Under the pieces are notes generated by a model. The model did not search any database and had not been told where the DNA came from. It saw only the letters and a list, made by a program, of their open reading frames with translations. From Tetracladium setigerum (Eukaryota > Ascomycota > Leotiomycetes > Helotiales): 64,000 nucleotides of DNA. Made by a program: the position numbers and the translations under genes. Of the stretch, positions 32,991 to 44,794 are shown one piece after another. The stretch lies in assembly GCA_031472005.1 (NCBI GenBank), contig PZJY01000006.1:2046001-2110000 (forward strand), written 5' to 3'. Positions within the stretch are counted from its first letter, which is position 1; every line of letters begins with the position of its first letter.

Positions 32991-35686
32991 TTAAAACATT
33001 AAGCGAAGTTCATATCCTTCGGTTTGCACAACATTTTGCGTGCCTGCTACGTTTTCGTTATCGACGCTGATATCAAGTGACATTTCCCATTCTCGTTTGA
33101 TGGATCCTGGGCTAATTTCCACTATTTCCAAGATAAGGTCCTGGCCTTCGGCGAGCTCTCGAATGACATCGTCATCCATCTCTACTTGGAGACCACGGTC
33201 CAGAACGTGAAGGGTGCGAAGTATTTTGGTAGGCTCCAGGCCCCACTTCGCAGCAATGTTATTCGTGAACTCCTTCAGCGTTCTCTCCTTGAGATAGATG
33301 GCCCGGTGGTATTCGTGCTTCTCTGGACGCGTAGAATCGCGATTGAGGACATAAAAGCAAGCAATTGGCTTTATTGGCGACTCTACAGGAGGTTGATAGG
33401 TCGAATCAACGCCCAGAGCCTCAATCCACCCAGTCAGGCTACCGGCTTCGTCTGCCTTTCGTATCTTGGTAAGTTGATCGGGAGGGCTCGCAAGTTGTTG
33501 TGGATTTGATGACCTGATTTCGGAAGGTCCAACAGATTGGAAGTCAGTCCACTGAGTAGGCGCTGGTGGTACTGATGTGCTGAAGTTTTGAGATTGTAGC
33601 GAGAGTGAGCTGGGCGATGGTGAGACCATAGACGAGGTTCCTGTTGTTGAACTATGGTCGCTTCTCTGCTGCCAGACCGCGCTTCCTCTCGAATCCACCT
33701 TTGTAAGATCAAGGGGCTCTCCAGCCAAAGCGACAGGATGAAGGTCTGGATCATCTTGTTCTGATCCCCGGAGATATAAAATGCTTACTGGCCTGGTGCT
33801 TGTGAACATGTCCTGCATCGTCTGCAGTTTGAACTGGAGGTCATCTTCAATGGGGACCCTTCCGCCAGCAGAGGAAGCAGAAGACATTGACCATGTACGC
33901 TTATGCTTTTGGACCTTGCCAGGGCGTTGGCTGGGCTGAGCCTTCGTGGTAACTGAACCCTGTCGTTTCCTTTTACCAAAGTCCTTCATGCCCGTCTCGG
34001 CTTGAGAAATTTGTTGCTTCAGCTTGTCGATAGTTTTCTTGACATGAGCCACATCGTTTGAAAGTTTCCTCTCGGCCCCATGGTCCCGGAAGAGTTTGAC
34101 TTTGCAGTAGGCAACCTCCGAGTATTCTTGAACGGATCGTGGAGATCCAGTCGCAAGGGTTTCAGTTTTGGCACAAAATCTAACGGGTATTCCCTTGACA
34201 CCTTTGGAGTGACTGAAATCGGTGGATAGAAAATTGAAGCGGACTGCGATATTGCATTCGGTTGACCCATTGGCGCCTGGAGTCCAGATGACCGAGAAGC
34301 CATCGAAAGATGCTGTATCAAGTTCTACTCGGGTTCTCTTATCGTCTGAATCAAGGGGTTGGTTGGCCTCGACATATTCTACCGCCTGAAGTTTTCCACC
34401 ACGCTGGTGAGCCTCGTTGGTGCCACGTCCTTCCTTCCAGAGTTGCCAGCAAGTTCCTGGCCTTTGTCGTTGCTGCTCATCCTCAAACGAAATGCGAACA
34501 AAGGTTCGGTATCGAGAGCCAGCGGGGAGAGGCAATGAAGGAGCAGTGTCAACAATAGAGATCGAGTAAGCCTGGCCCTTGTTGAGGTAGGTGACAGGAA
34601 TCTCGTCGGCTTGTTTGATCATGGCAGTTGGGGCATTCAAAGTAACGTGAAAACGAAACTTCTCGGCGGAGGATGGCAGTGGAGCCATGCCCATGTCGTA
34701 TGGCCCGGGTTGGAAATGCATCAATGGGGATTGGTGCTGGATGGTAGAGCCTAAGCCCATGTGTCGTCCATCATCATCCATAGGAGACCCGTCATGGTCC
34801 ATGGTCTCATATCCCGTGTCCTGGTGAACGAAAGATGACGGCGCATACGATGGCTGCTGTGGTTGATGGTGAGGATGCGCCTGTTGCTGCGGATGACTAA
34901 AGGGGTTACTGAAGTGGAACTGAGGAGGAATATGGTGTCCAAATGCTGCCATGTCCATCATGGTGCTGGAGTGCATGCCATCGGCGGACGTAGGTAGAGA
35001 TAGCGGTGTTCCAAGACCCATTCCCATGCCCATTCCATTCCCGGAGTGTGAAGATCGCCTGCTTGGTTATGATAGAGTGTATTCGTGCCTCCTGGAGTGG
35101 GAGTGTAATATCCTGGGGGCTGATTCGCAAAGTGCGAAAAGGCGAATGAATTTGGGTCGAGGAGGGAGGGCGTGAAGCGCCATGCTTCATGTTGAGCTCT
35201 GGGCGTGGGATCGAGGTCTTTGATTTCTTCGCCAGCGAGACTGTGGTGCCTGGATTTTAAAGAATCAGCCGATGTTCTTGTTTACAAAGTCCGGAGAGAG
35301 GTAGTGTTGTCGACTTCAACTTCCAGATCGGCGCAAAAGCGCGCTCAGAGGGGGACGATCACAGGCTAGGACTCGGTGGGGATGCCCAGGATATACAATA
35401 CATACCGTTCAGGCTGCGGGCCACCAGCAGTCACCTCGCTCAAGATAATTTCATCTGGCCCAGATCCGGCTGTGGTCGTCGCAACCGCGATTTCAGGGAA
35501 AGATTGACGAAAGTTGGCGATGAATTCATCGCCAGGCTTTTGTGAGGAAGTCCTAAAACAAAAGCTGTCAGTTCCCGCATTTTACTAGCCACAGTCTCCA
35601 TCCGGAGTCGACCACAGCGAAGCCAAAACCCCATCTTCATGAGGGACAGCGCCGGCTGCTGCTGCTGCTTACCTATTTCGAAACAT
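32991..35686 (-). CDS. csp-2: Grainyhead/CP2-family transcription factor (CSP-2-like), one apparent frameshift
   Basis: Exons 35673-35686, 35406-35552 and 32991-35249 give 806 aa when one lost base is restored. The start MFRNRTSSQKPGDEF is spread over two exons. A Met/Gly and Gln/His-rich N-terminus leads into the CP2 DNA-binding domain (about residues 205-400): KFRFHVTLNAPTAMI, YLNKGQAYSISI, YRTFVRISFEDEQQRQRPG, FSVIWTPGANGSTECNIAVR and GIPVRFCAKTET. The C-terminus carries a ubiquitin-like fold segment (LERTLKEF region to QVEMDDDVIRELAEGQD), as in other CP2 proteins. In Neurospora crassa the grainyhead-like CSP-2 controls cell-wall remodelling for conidial separation; a similar role here is inferred. 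The break is near 35035-35036, where the Met-Gly repeat (GMGMGMG) goes out of frame by one base. Confidence 0.9.
35655..35669. repeat. short CTG/CAG trinucleotide run
   Basis: Five consecutive GCT units, just inside the donor end of the first intron of the CP2 gene. Confidence 0.7.
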
Positions 35687-38600
35687 CTGGAGCTGCGTAG
35701 GGCGAGCTGTTTAAAGCTCCTTCTTTCAACAACGACAACTTGAGAGCGTGGATCAGACCGTGGGAAAGAGCGCGAGGTGTGGTGGGAGGTGGGACAGCTG
35801 CTTGGTCGTTGCACAAGGTCGGGAGAGGTCTCTCCTCAGGTGCAGCATATGGTGGGAGCTGAGATTTCAGGGCGCTGGGTAGGTAGCGAGCGAGCGTGAT
35901 AGAGGAGGACGAGGTTGAAAGTACGCGCGCAGGTAGGTGAGTGAGTGGGTGAGAGGGTAAATGCGTAGGTATGTAATGTTTTGTTTGTTTGTTTGAGAGT
36001 ATGTAAGTGCTTGCTTGGGGTGAGGGTTTTCACTTCTTCGCAAGCTCGGGGTAGATATCAGTAAATTTCGAGGCAATAATATACCGCCGCCGTGGGAGGG
36101 AGAGGGAGGCTGATATTATAGTGGAAAGGGAGTATGAGATCAGAGCAGAGGGACAAGCAAGAGGACGGACGATCCAAAGCACGGGATGGGAGGGAAGAAG
36201 GGTATACGGATGGATGCTTGCTTGCTGAACATGGGGGTGGTGGTGGTGCCTACGCGAGTGCTGCTCTGCTGCTGCTTGCTGCAAGTAGTGTGAGAGAGGG
36301 AGGGCAAGGGAAGAGCTCCCGCAGGACATAAAAATGGATAATATTTTCCTAATCTCGAATTGACGGCGGTATCATCTCGGGGTCGCCTGGCTCCACGTCA
36401 AAAGAAGAGCTAGCGCAGATGGAAAGGAGACTAGTTGAGTAGTAGCTAGCACACACAGCACAGTAGCGTAGCTAGGCTGCTAGGTCTTTTTGTCGATAAT
36501 TACAAGGGATGGGTGGTGGGGTCAGGAAGTGAGAAGATCCAGGTGGAGGAAGGTGGACAACAATCAACCAACATCCCATCATTTCTTCTGCCCGGCCTCT
36601 TGGGTGCTTTGTTTACTGCACGCTAAAGTCTAAAAGACAAAGCACGACATCTACACGAAGTGAAGGAGAGAAGGGAGTAGATGTATTTCTCTATTCGGCA
36701 TTACAGTGGTTATAATCACGGCTAGTAAAACAGTAAATATCATCCCATCTCCTTTTGCCTCTAGCAGAGACTAACTAAATACCGTCTCACAGACAGACAC
36801 ACACAGAAAAGACCGTAAGTTCTTCCGGAGCAAGCCACCTGCTCCCCGATGGAAAAGCGGCGATGCCCATGCGATGATGGCTCTTGCTCAACTCCAGCCA
36901 CACCGCGATTTCCAAAGAAGGAGAAGATCTCTGCGATTGTGGCGACAGCGATGATGAATCCTGCAACACGGCTACTCGACGCGACGTTGGGTCGAGAAGC
37001 GAGGGACGTCTCTGGAGTAGTAGGTACTTCGAAACCTTACACTCTACTTCGCTACCAGCTGAGTGTTTTACAGTACTTCAGTGATTAGCAGGAATCTCTT
37101 TCCCTCCTCCTCCTCCTCGCCCCCCAAGCAAGAATGTGCCGCTGTTGTTGTAGAGGCACAACTCTCACTACTACTCAGGGATTGCAGCAAAAGTGAGCGT
37201 CACCGCCGGCCCCTTCTTCTGGGCTCCTCCACCAGTCAGACGAGATTGAAACGGATACTCGGGAGATTCTGGGGCTCTCACGGTCTTACCACAGAAAAAC
37301 GAAGACAACGGAAAACATTATTGGGTTGACTGCTGGAAACGTGGGTCTGATGGTCGAACATGCCATTTCGAAGCACCGACAAACACAGATGCATAATCCG
37401 GTCAAAGTGGGCTGCAAAAGTTCACAAATGCCGTGCCTCAACAATATCAGTAATTGAGTTCGCCGGTATCGACTTTTGACTTTTGACGTTTTCTTTTACC
37501 CCAGGTTCTCAAGGTGTAATGCGCGCTTATTACTGCTGTCGCTATTGCGTGGGGTGTTATAAGATCGGAGATTAGGCGTCAATATGGCTAAGTGTTACAT
37601 TTGATGCCATCGAGCGTGCCCCTTTGGCCGGTGTCGAACTAACCTTCGCTCTCATTTTGGAAGAAGCCGCTCCTTTTCAGTCGTGTTTATCTCACGATCA
37701 TGCCCCCCCCCTTTTCCCCTCTACAAATTGCCGTAATTTGGCGGCACTGCAAAACACATCGGATCCAGTTGTTTGCCCTCTTGAGTTTTGAGATTGCGAG
37801 AGAAGAACAATTCAACAAAGACAACAAAGAGTCCACTGACTCTGCTGGTCACTCGCTAGCAATCGAATATTTCGCCTTCGGATCGAACAAAGCAGATTTT
37901 TAAGGCATTACGATTCCCTCAGGTCAAGTGGCCACCGCTGGCTTCCACACCATTCTTCCGCTGGTTCAGTGTTGGGGGGTGTTGGACGTCCAAGTCTGTT
38001 GTCATTTGGGTCAGATGACCCGAGGAGGTCGTTTGTCACTTCTATTGGCTGAAGGACTTTCTTGTCGAAATCTTAGCGTGCGATGGATCGAACGGTTTTG
38101 GGGGCCTCGGCCAATCTCTCTCACTCCGGAGGATCGAGGCTCAAGGCGTGCCATGTAGATAAGTTCCATTGTATTTTGGAGCAGCTTCCGCGTCCTTCAA
38201 AGTAGTACGAGTAGTAGAGACTGGACTGGACCTCACTTCCTTACTACTTACTGTAATATATTTCAAGGTACAAAGAGGGGGGGATATCTCCGTGGACCTC
38301 CGCAGCTAACGGCAGACGGTTATTGTGACCATGCTCTGATACAGTACCTCAGATCGGGAGCGGGAAGCACCGCCACAGGGAGCATCCATGATGGAAAAGT
38401 CGAGAAGAATGGACCCGTCCGAATAAGATTAAGGATTAGTGGATTGCCGCCACACACGTGCCATTCAATACAGTGCAATCCTCTCGTCCTACGAGCTAGA
38501 CGAGCTAGAGTTCTTTGAAGCGTCCCGTGAGGAGGCCGCTTTTCCCAAGACCCGTTATGCAACAGCCGGTCAAACACTAGACTAAGAACTAGTAGTATTA

Positions 38601-39828
38601 CCGTAGTATTACTGAAGTATTTCTTCCTACGTATTGTTGGATTACTCATCTTCTTTGCAGCTGGCTGAAGATCTCACCCCAATCTCACTCTACCGTGTGG
38701 CGTTGATTGCGTGGCTTGACGCTGTGGCTTGTGTGGCTCAGCTTGGATCTCCTGAAAGATTCGGGGTCTGGATCTTGGGATCTTCAACTAGAGTAGCTCT
38801 CGCGCGGCAGATAATAACCTGTCTATTCACCTCCAAATGCGAGAACTCTGAATACTGTAAATGTTTTCTTTCCTTTTCATCTTTGTCTTTCTGCATCTTG
38901 CGTGTTGGTTGTTTGCACGTCCTCGAAGTGGAGGGTGCTCTTATCCGGACTTTCTGTGCTCGCTTATCAACAAAAGTTTGTTGACTTTAGCGACACTTGC
39001 ACATAATAGTCTCTTTTGGGTCGTCGTTATTTGCATTGAGTTTTCATTTGAATTTGTGCTTCATCGCTACGTGTCTAATCACATTCGCTTTTTAGACGTG
39101 AAGTTGTTGCAAGCTTTGCATAATCTTCCATCTATTGGACCCAGCTTTCCGCTTGGCTATAGAGTACTGTCTGTATTATTTCGCTTTCACTCGACACTTC
39201 TCTTCAGCATTTACCTACCTATCTTAAACTTCATCTAACAGAGCTCATACAAATCTATCATCTCTTATCCAAAATATTCTGGCATTTTCTTGCACATCGT
39301 CGGATGCTGCTAATACGGCTTGTACCACAACTGCTAATGCTTGACTTACTCTCCTACCCCTCCATCTCAACCACCACTTGTCGCATAGACTTGCCTTCAA
39401 TTCGAAATTACCAGCCACAGGCCGCTCTAAGAACACAAGAAATTCGGCGAAAGTTTTCAGGGTCTCCACGCTGATGCAAGGAAACGGAAGCTGGCAAAGG
39501 ATACATACATACGGATGGGGGAACGACGGGGGCCTGACAGGAAGAGAGTCCAGAAAATTCGAGCTCCCACCCCGCTCCCTCCCCGAACACGTCCACTTCA
39601 TAAGAGAAAAACAATAAAATTCCACAAATTTTCATAAGATAGTCATATCAATCACCTCATCGCCACAATCTTCCTTCCAACACGATAGATCTTCATGGTT
39701 CTAAAAAAAAACGGTATCTGCATACTTTTCTCTCACTTGGCAGAGTTTGCAGGCAGGAGCTCCCCGACCCGAAAAGCGACAGTTATTATTGACTCGAAAG
39801 TTATTTTTATCTTTTTTATATACTCACA

Positions 39829-40287
39829 ATGGTTCGAGAAAAGAAAGATCAGCAGGGCAAGTACCTCAAAGTATTGCTTTCGATGCTGATCATCGAACGT
39901 TTCCAGAAGGAATTCATCCCACTGGAAATAATGACGTCAAAGGAATTATGTCATTTCTGTCACTGCCAAGTATCAACACGGTTGCCGGTGGCCGAAATTG
40001 TACTCAACGGCCGCACAATTGTGCAAAGCCGTGCACACCCAGGTGAGACATTACCGCGATTTCTGTTGGTTACCATTATTTCGAAGCCCCTTGGGACGCT
40101 CCTCTTCTCTTGGCTCGACCTGAGTGCCTTCCATCGACATTCCTCAATCATTCTTCTTGAATTCATCATTATTATGCCGAGGAGCTTGGGCTTTGGGCTT
40201 TGGGTCTCCCTTCGCTGCAAGCTGCAAACTGCAAGCTGCTCCTTGCATTATTTTATTGTATTGTTCCGCCTTCCCTGCGGGGGATAA
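39829..40287 (+). CDS. weak ORF, possible first exon of an unknown gene
   Basis: The ATG at 39829 sits in a good context (ACTCACA before it) after a T-rich stretch. About 72 codons, beginning MVREKKDQQGKYLKV and including CHFCHCQ, run to a donor-like CAG/GTGAGA at about 40044. The open frame continues to 40287, but the part after the donor looks non-coding. No family recognised and no second exon found. Confidence 0.15.
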   Translation: MVREKKDQQGKYLKVLLSMLIIERFQKEFIPLEIMTSKELCHFCHCQVSTRLPVAEIVLNGRTIVQSRAHPGETLPRFLLVTIISKPLGTLLFSWLDLSAFHRHSSIILLEFIIIMPRSLGFGLWVSLRCKLQTASCSLHYFIVLFRLPCGG

Positions 40288-40339
40288 ACCCGGACTTCAC
40301 AGTCTTACACACACGCTACGTATGTTCTCCTGCATTCTA

Positions 40340-40615
40340 CTATATCTGAATTTCTATTAAGGCTGAGATCGGACCTCTGCCCCATTGCGTGGCACCGCTG
40401 CGAAGTATTGATTCCGGATCTGGATAATTGAGTTCAACAGTAGCGCCGGGGATGTATTTCCACACAAATTTCGGGTTGAAGGCAAAGATCATCACTTGGC
40501 TTCCTCTTTTTTGGTTGTGCGGGTGAGGATTTAGGGGTATCCCGGCGAAAAAACGGTCATCGCATCCATTGATCTCTTTGAGTTTTGATAGACCTGATGG
40601 ATTATGACTTGACAT
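40340..40615 (-). CDS. weak small ORF, unknown
   Basis: 91 codons beginning MSSHNPSGLSKLKEI with a plausible amino-acid mix (for example SQVMIFAFNPKFVWKYIPG). Upstream stops prevent extension. No family recognised; it could be an exon, a remnant or chance. Confidence 0.2.
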   Translation of the reverse strand: MSSHNPSGLSKLKEINGCDDRFFAGIPLNPHPHNQKRGSQVMIFAFNPKFVWKYIPGATVELNYPDPESILRSGATQWGRGPISALIEIQI

Positions 40616-41678
40616 GCCGATACTAGAATATCACATCGCGTTTGTGGTGGGAAATACCCTTGCCTTAGAGGATGGAGTAAGGTCTACATCCATCAAGAGG
40701 CAATAAAGCGAGGGCAAAAAGGTTTAGCGAGCGTTTTGTTGACGTCGGGAGAGGCTTGTATATTATGAAGACGGCGTTGAAGAGGCAAAAGTCACTAGGG
40801 AAAAGAAACCTCGGCCTGGGAGTCGTAATTAATTATTCGAACCGTGTGAAATGCAGCAAAAGGACCTAGCTAGAAGAGCAAAAATCTGCAAGCAACGACT
40901 CAATAATGTCGAGTTAGTCATGGTCACGATGCCCTCCTCAGAATCCCATTACTCGGTCTAGGAAGCCTCCCTCCTTGCTGTACAGCACAGAAGATGTGAC
41001 CTTATTGAACTGTCACAATAATCTACTACTGTACTCCGCACTCTCCTTCATTTTGATAGTGGGAGAGCAATCACGAAATTTACACCAAGTCAGTCCTGTC
41101 CAATGAACACTTTGCTTACAACCACCTTCTTCGGGTAAATTGTCAACAACACCGGCTCCGGCTGGAAGTGCTGTACGTCAATAATAGCCGCTCGTTTGGT
41201 GCCTTTTTGTCCCGTGGTTAATCCATTCGTGCAGGGCACGTCGTTGTGGAACATTTCATCAGGCGGCTGTTGTAGTGAGTGAGTGACACTACTGTCATGC
41301 GGAACACACGTGCTAGACATCGCCCGATTGTGGAAACAACAGATAGATAGGCAGCGTGAACACAACAAAAGAATTCGAGGATTGTGAAGCATCATCTATC
41401 TCTCACCCAATCTTCAAATCCTCAAACTTTTTGCCTGTAGGCTTGAGGAACGTTTCACTACAGCCGCCAAAGTATCAAGTCCCAAGCCCGGCACCTTGCT
41501 CCCGCTTTTTCGCCGATTAGGGTCCTTATCGCATCTTCGAAACGTCACTTTTTTCTCCATTTCTGGTGACTCCCAACAAACGAGAAACCAGCGATTATTC
41601 AAAGCTCAGAACAGTGTATTGGATACAATTCGTGTGCTGAAATTCCCCATTCTATTTTTCTCGTCGACATCTTCCACG

Positions 41679-43509
41679 ATGGCGTCAGCAGCGTCAACAT
41701 CCCTCGAGCCCTCGCCAGCTTCGACTGCCCCTTCGACTGCCTCCGAAACATCGTTGCACACAACGGCCGCAGCGTCCGCGCCGGAGAAACCTCCAGATGA
41801 TTCCTCCAAGCTGCGCATGTTCTTGGGCATCCTGAGGAAGTGAGTAAAGCGGAAATACATCCAGAGATACTTCCCTCTTTCCTGGGGCAACTTCACCGCC
41901 GACTAGTGTGGCAAATCATCTAAAGTGGGAGATGGAGAATCTCTGGAGTTGACCATTATTTGACAACCAGCGCGTGTCATGCAGAGTACTTGCTAAGTGT
42001 GTCTTCTTTTGCAGATTCATTGGAGTGGCAGATATAGCTTCTGTGCGGTTCTCCTTGCCAGCGCAACTCTTGGAGCCAACACCCAACCTTGAGTACTGGA
42101 ATTATTTAGATCAGCCGAGTACATTCGTGGCAATTGGAGACTCGGACGATGCGCTGGATCGTATGTTGGAGGTTCTGAGATTTTGGTTTACAAAGGTAAG
42201 ATAGGGAAGGGGGCATGTAGGGCATTTTGTCTGCTGTTTCTGCTGCCTATCCATCTCAAATTTCCCTTGATGGAAAAAATATTAAACTCGAAATAGGATC
42301 TCAAGTACGTAAAGGGAAAACCCTGTAAACCATACAACTCAACCCTTGGAGAGTTCTTCAGGGTAAGGACATTGCTCTGGCAAACGCGCCGCAAAGTCAC
42401 TAATGGCAGCTAGTGCAATTGGGAAGTCGAGGACAACCTCCCGGCAATCGATACCTCTAAATACAGAAGCGACACAGGCACAGGTAGCAGTGCATCCTCT
42501 CTCAAATCAAATCGAAACTCGCTTATTTCATCACGGACTGCTACTCCTCTCGCTGGTACTCAGACACCACTACAAGAAATCACCAAGTTCGAGAAGCCAA
42601 TCCGGGTTTCGTATCTCACAGAACAAACATCTCATCATCCACCAGTATCAGCTTTTTATGTTGAATGTCCCGAGAAAGGTCTCACCGCACGAGGATTTGA
42701 TCAGATTTCTGCAAAATTCACAGGGACAAGTGTAAAGGTTACCCCAGGAGAGCACAACTTAGGAATCTTTATCACTCTCGAAAAACGAGATAATGAGCAA
42801 TATCAACTCACACATCCTGCCGCTCACCTGGGGGGCCTGTTGCGAGGCGGTCTTAACGTCACCGTAGGGGACCAATGTTATGTCACCTGCCCCAAGACCA
42901 AAATCAAGACAATTCTACACTACATGGAAGAAGGCTGGCTAGGAAAGACGCAAAACAAAGTCGAAGGTGTTATCTTCCGCTATGATCCTGAAAACGACAA
43001 CATTACGAGGATACGAGATGTCCCCACCAAGGACATTCTGGCGCGAATCTCTGGGAACTGGAAGGAGAAGTTATTTTACAGTCTTGGCGCCAAATCCGTA
43101 TGTTCTTGCTCTCCATATCTATCTTTCAATCTGCATTCTGACATTTGAATTTACAGGACACGCTAATCCCCATAATCGACCTAATGCCCCTCACCATCTC
43201 GCCCAAACTTATCCCCCAACTCCGCAACAACTCCCCAACGAATCCATCAAATTCTGGTCCTCGGTCACCAACGCCATCCAATCTCGCCAGTTCTCCCTCG
43301 CCACAACGCTCAAACAAGAACTCGAAGAGCGTCAGCGCGAAAAGGCAAAAGAGAGAGAAGTGAAGGGCGAGGAGTGGAAACCAAGATTCTTCGAGGGTGC
43401 CACCAGTCCCGGGGGAAAGCCAGAACTGACGAGTGATGGGAAATTGGTGTTGAAGGGCTTGCATGATGGTGTGTTTGAGTTAGAAGAGAGTGCTGTTACT
43501 GGTGCTTAG
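41679..43509 (+). CDS. Oxysterol-binding protein-related lipid transfer protein, one apparent frameshift
   Basis: OSBP-related proteins exchange sterols and phosphoinositides at membrane contact sites. Exons 41679-41839, 42015-42195, 42297-42362, 42414-43097 and 43157-43509 give 481 aa with one restored base. There is no PH domain, so this is a short ORP. The N-terminus is Ser/Thr/Ala-rich. The OSBP core starts FIGVADIASVRFSLPAQLLE and includes LEYWNYLDQPSTFVAIGD, KGKPCKPYNSTLGEFFR, the family signature EQTSHHPPVSAFYVE and GWLGKTQNKVEGVIFRYDP. In the last exon the frame from DTLIPIIDLMPLT ends at an early TGA, while the conserved end (LPNESIKFWSSVTNAIQSR, then KQELEERQREKA) lies one frame over; a C run at 43213-43217 that is one base short explains it. 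It converges on the kinesin gene. Confidence 0.92.
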
Positions 43510-43756
43510 AATTAGTCCCTACTACTGCCGTAATGGGTTGCTTGCTTGGTTGATCGGGTTTACATGGCGAGCAATTGTAGAGGATTGGAAACTGCGAATT
43601 GGGGATCACGGGAGTAGGTGGGAAACTTCCGTCTGTTGTTTTGTTTTTGAATCGGCTTTATTCATCATAGTCGAAATCCAGAAAGAGAAGGAAGGGTGCA
43701 ACTGTTGATTGGAAAGGGCATACCTGCAATTTTCCCATTTCAACTGTCTATCTGTT

Positions 43757-43772
43757 TGTCTGTCTGTCTGTC
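43757..43772. repeat. TGTC tetranucleotide microsatellite
   Basis: Four perfect TGTC units with imperfect extensions on both sides. Confidence 0.75.
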
Positions 43773-44144
43773 TGTTCCCGTACGTACGTTCTCTTCCCAT
43801 TTTCAGAAGGGTCTGCTGTGAAGGGGAGAGGAGATCCTTTTTTCAAGTACATACATACATACCTAGGTATCCACCTACGCGCGACCAGCACTCGCTACTA
43901 TCATCTGGGCACCAACAAAGACGTATGCATATTTTGCATGTGGGGCCTTTCTTTCTCTTCTTTGTTTACTTGTTTTTTTGGGGGAGGGAGCTTCGTCGGC
44001 GTTGTTACATATACCGTTGCTAGCTTTCCAGGGGTTTGTTTTCGAGGAAGGAGGAGAAGAGTTGAGACATTAGATGAGCTCTTTGAATTTCTCGGGGATT
44101 GGGGATTGGGATATGAATGAGTCGGCATATAGACATACGTACAA

Positions 44145-44160
44145 ATATATATATATATAT
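44145..44160. repeat. AT dinucleotide microsatellite
   Basis: Eight perfect AT units preceded by ACATACGTACAA. Confidence 0.8.
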
Positions 44161-44794
44161 CACAAATATCATTTTTTGAACATTCTGAACAGACGACTTG
44201 CTTCTCTAATGGAGACAAAGCTACGGAGGAAGATAGGTAGCTTGCTACTTATACAGTTTCGTGCTAACCCAATAAATGTGATGTTACTGTAGTGCGACAG
44301 TTGAGTAACCGGATTCACTGAGTGGGAGTTTGTTATATGGTATGCCTTCTTTCTTTCTCCCTTCGAACCCTCCTTACCGTTAAAATTGCTGTAAGTGGCA
44401 GGCACATGCAGGATTCTTATCTCTCAGCATTGATTTGTAGGAATGCTAATAGTGTCTAAACAATGTGCACAAGGACGGTTTTTTACCTTCTCCTCTGAAG
44501 AACCAAATGTTTGACACCTCGCTAGTGTGAAAAACTTATGCACTAGCCAAACCCCCAACTTGAAGGCGACTCCCAAAGAAGACCGGACGAAGGACCAAAT
44601 AGTTAAGATATGTAAAATGTGTATTCAAGAACTCCCTATGTGGAGTAAACTACGGTACTAATTCAAGAAATCGTGCTCCCACCTGTATACTCCCCATATC
44701 CCGAAGGGACTGTCTAAAACAAAATAACTCCATGCTGATGCAACGCCCCCAAAAATATATACAAAAAAGCAACCAAATTCGCCCGCTATACGCT

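Larger units (their letters stand above)
35687..41678. other. 6 kb without a convincing gene, upstream of the CP2 gene
   Basis: The divergent space between the CP2 gene start (-) and the oxysterol-binding gene start (+). The first kilobase is rich in short repeats and purine/pyrimidine tracts, typical of a long leader or regulatory region. Around 38.8-39.2 kb the plus strand is T-rich. Two weak ORFs (near 39829 and 40615) are listed separately. No RNA gene or transposon was recognised. Confidence 0.5.
43510..44794. other. convergent 3' region rich in microsatellites
   Basis: About 1.3 kb between two convergent genes, holding a TGTC tetranucleotide run, an ACAT run and an AT run. No gene supported. 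Confidence 0.5.

Noticed and set aside
38861..39238. 125-codon hydrophobic plus-strand ORF
   Set aside because: It lies in T-rich DNA where Phe and Leu codons arise by chance; no family pattern.
9972..43217. G/C insertion RNA editing as explanation of the frame breaks
   Set aside because: No precedent I know of for fungal nuclear genes, and runs of G or C are the classic place for base-calling losses; kept only as an alternative to test.
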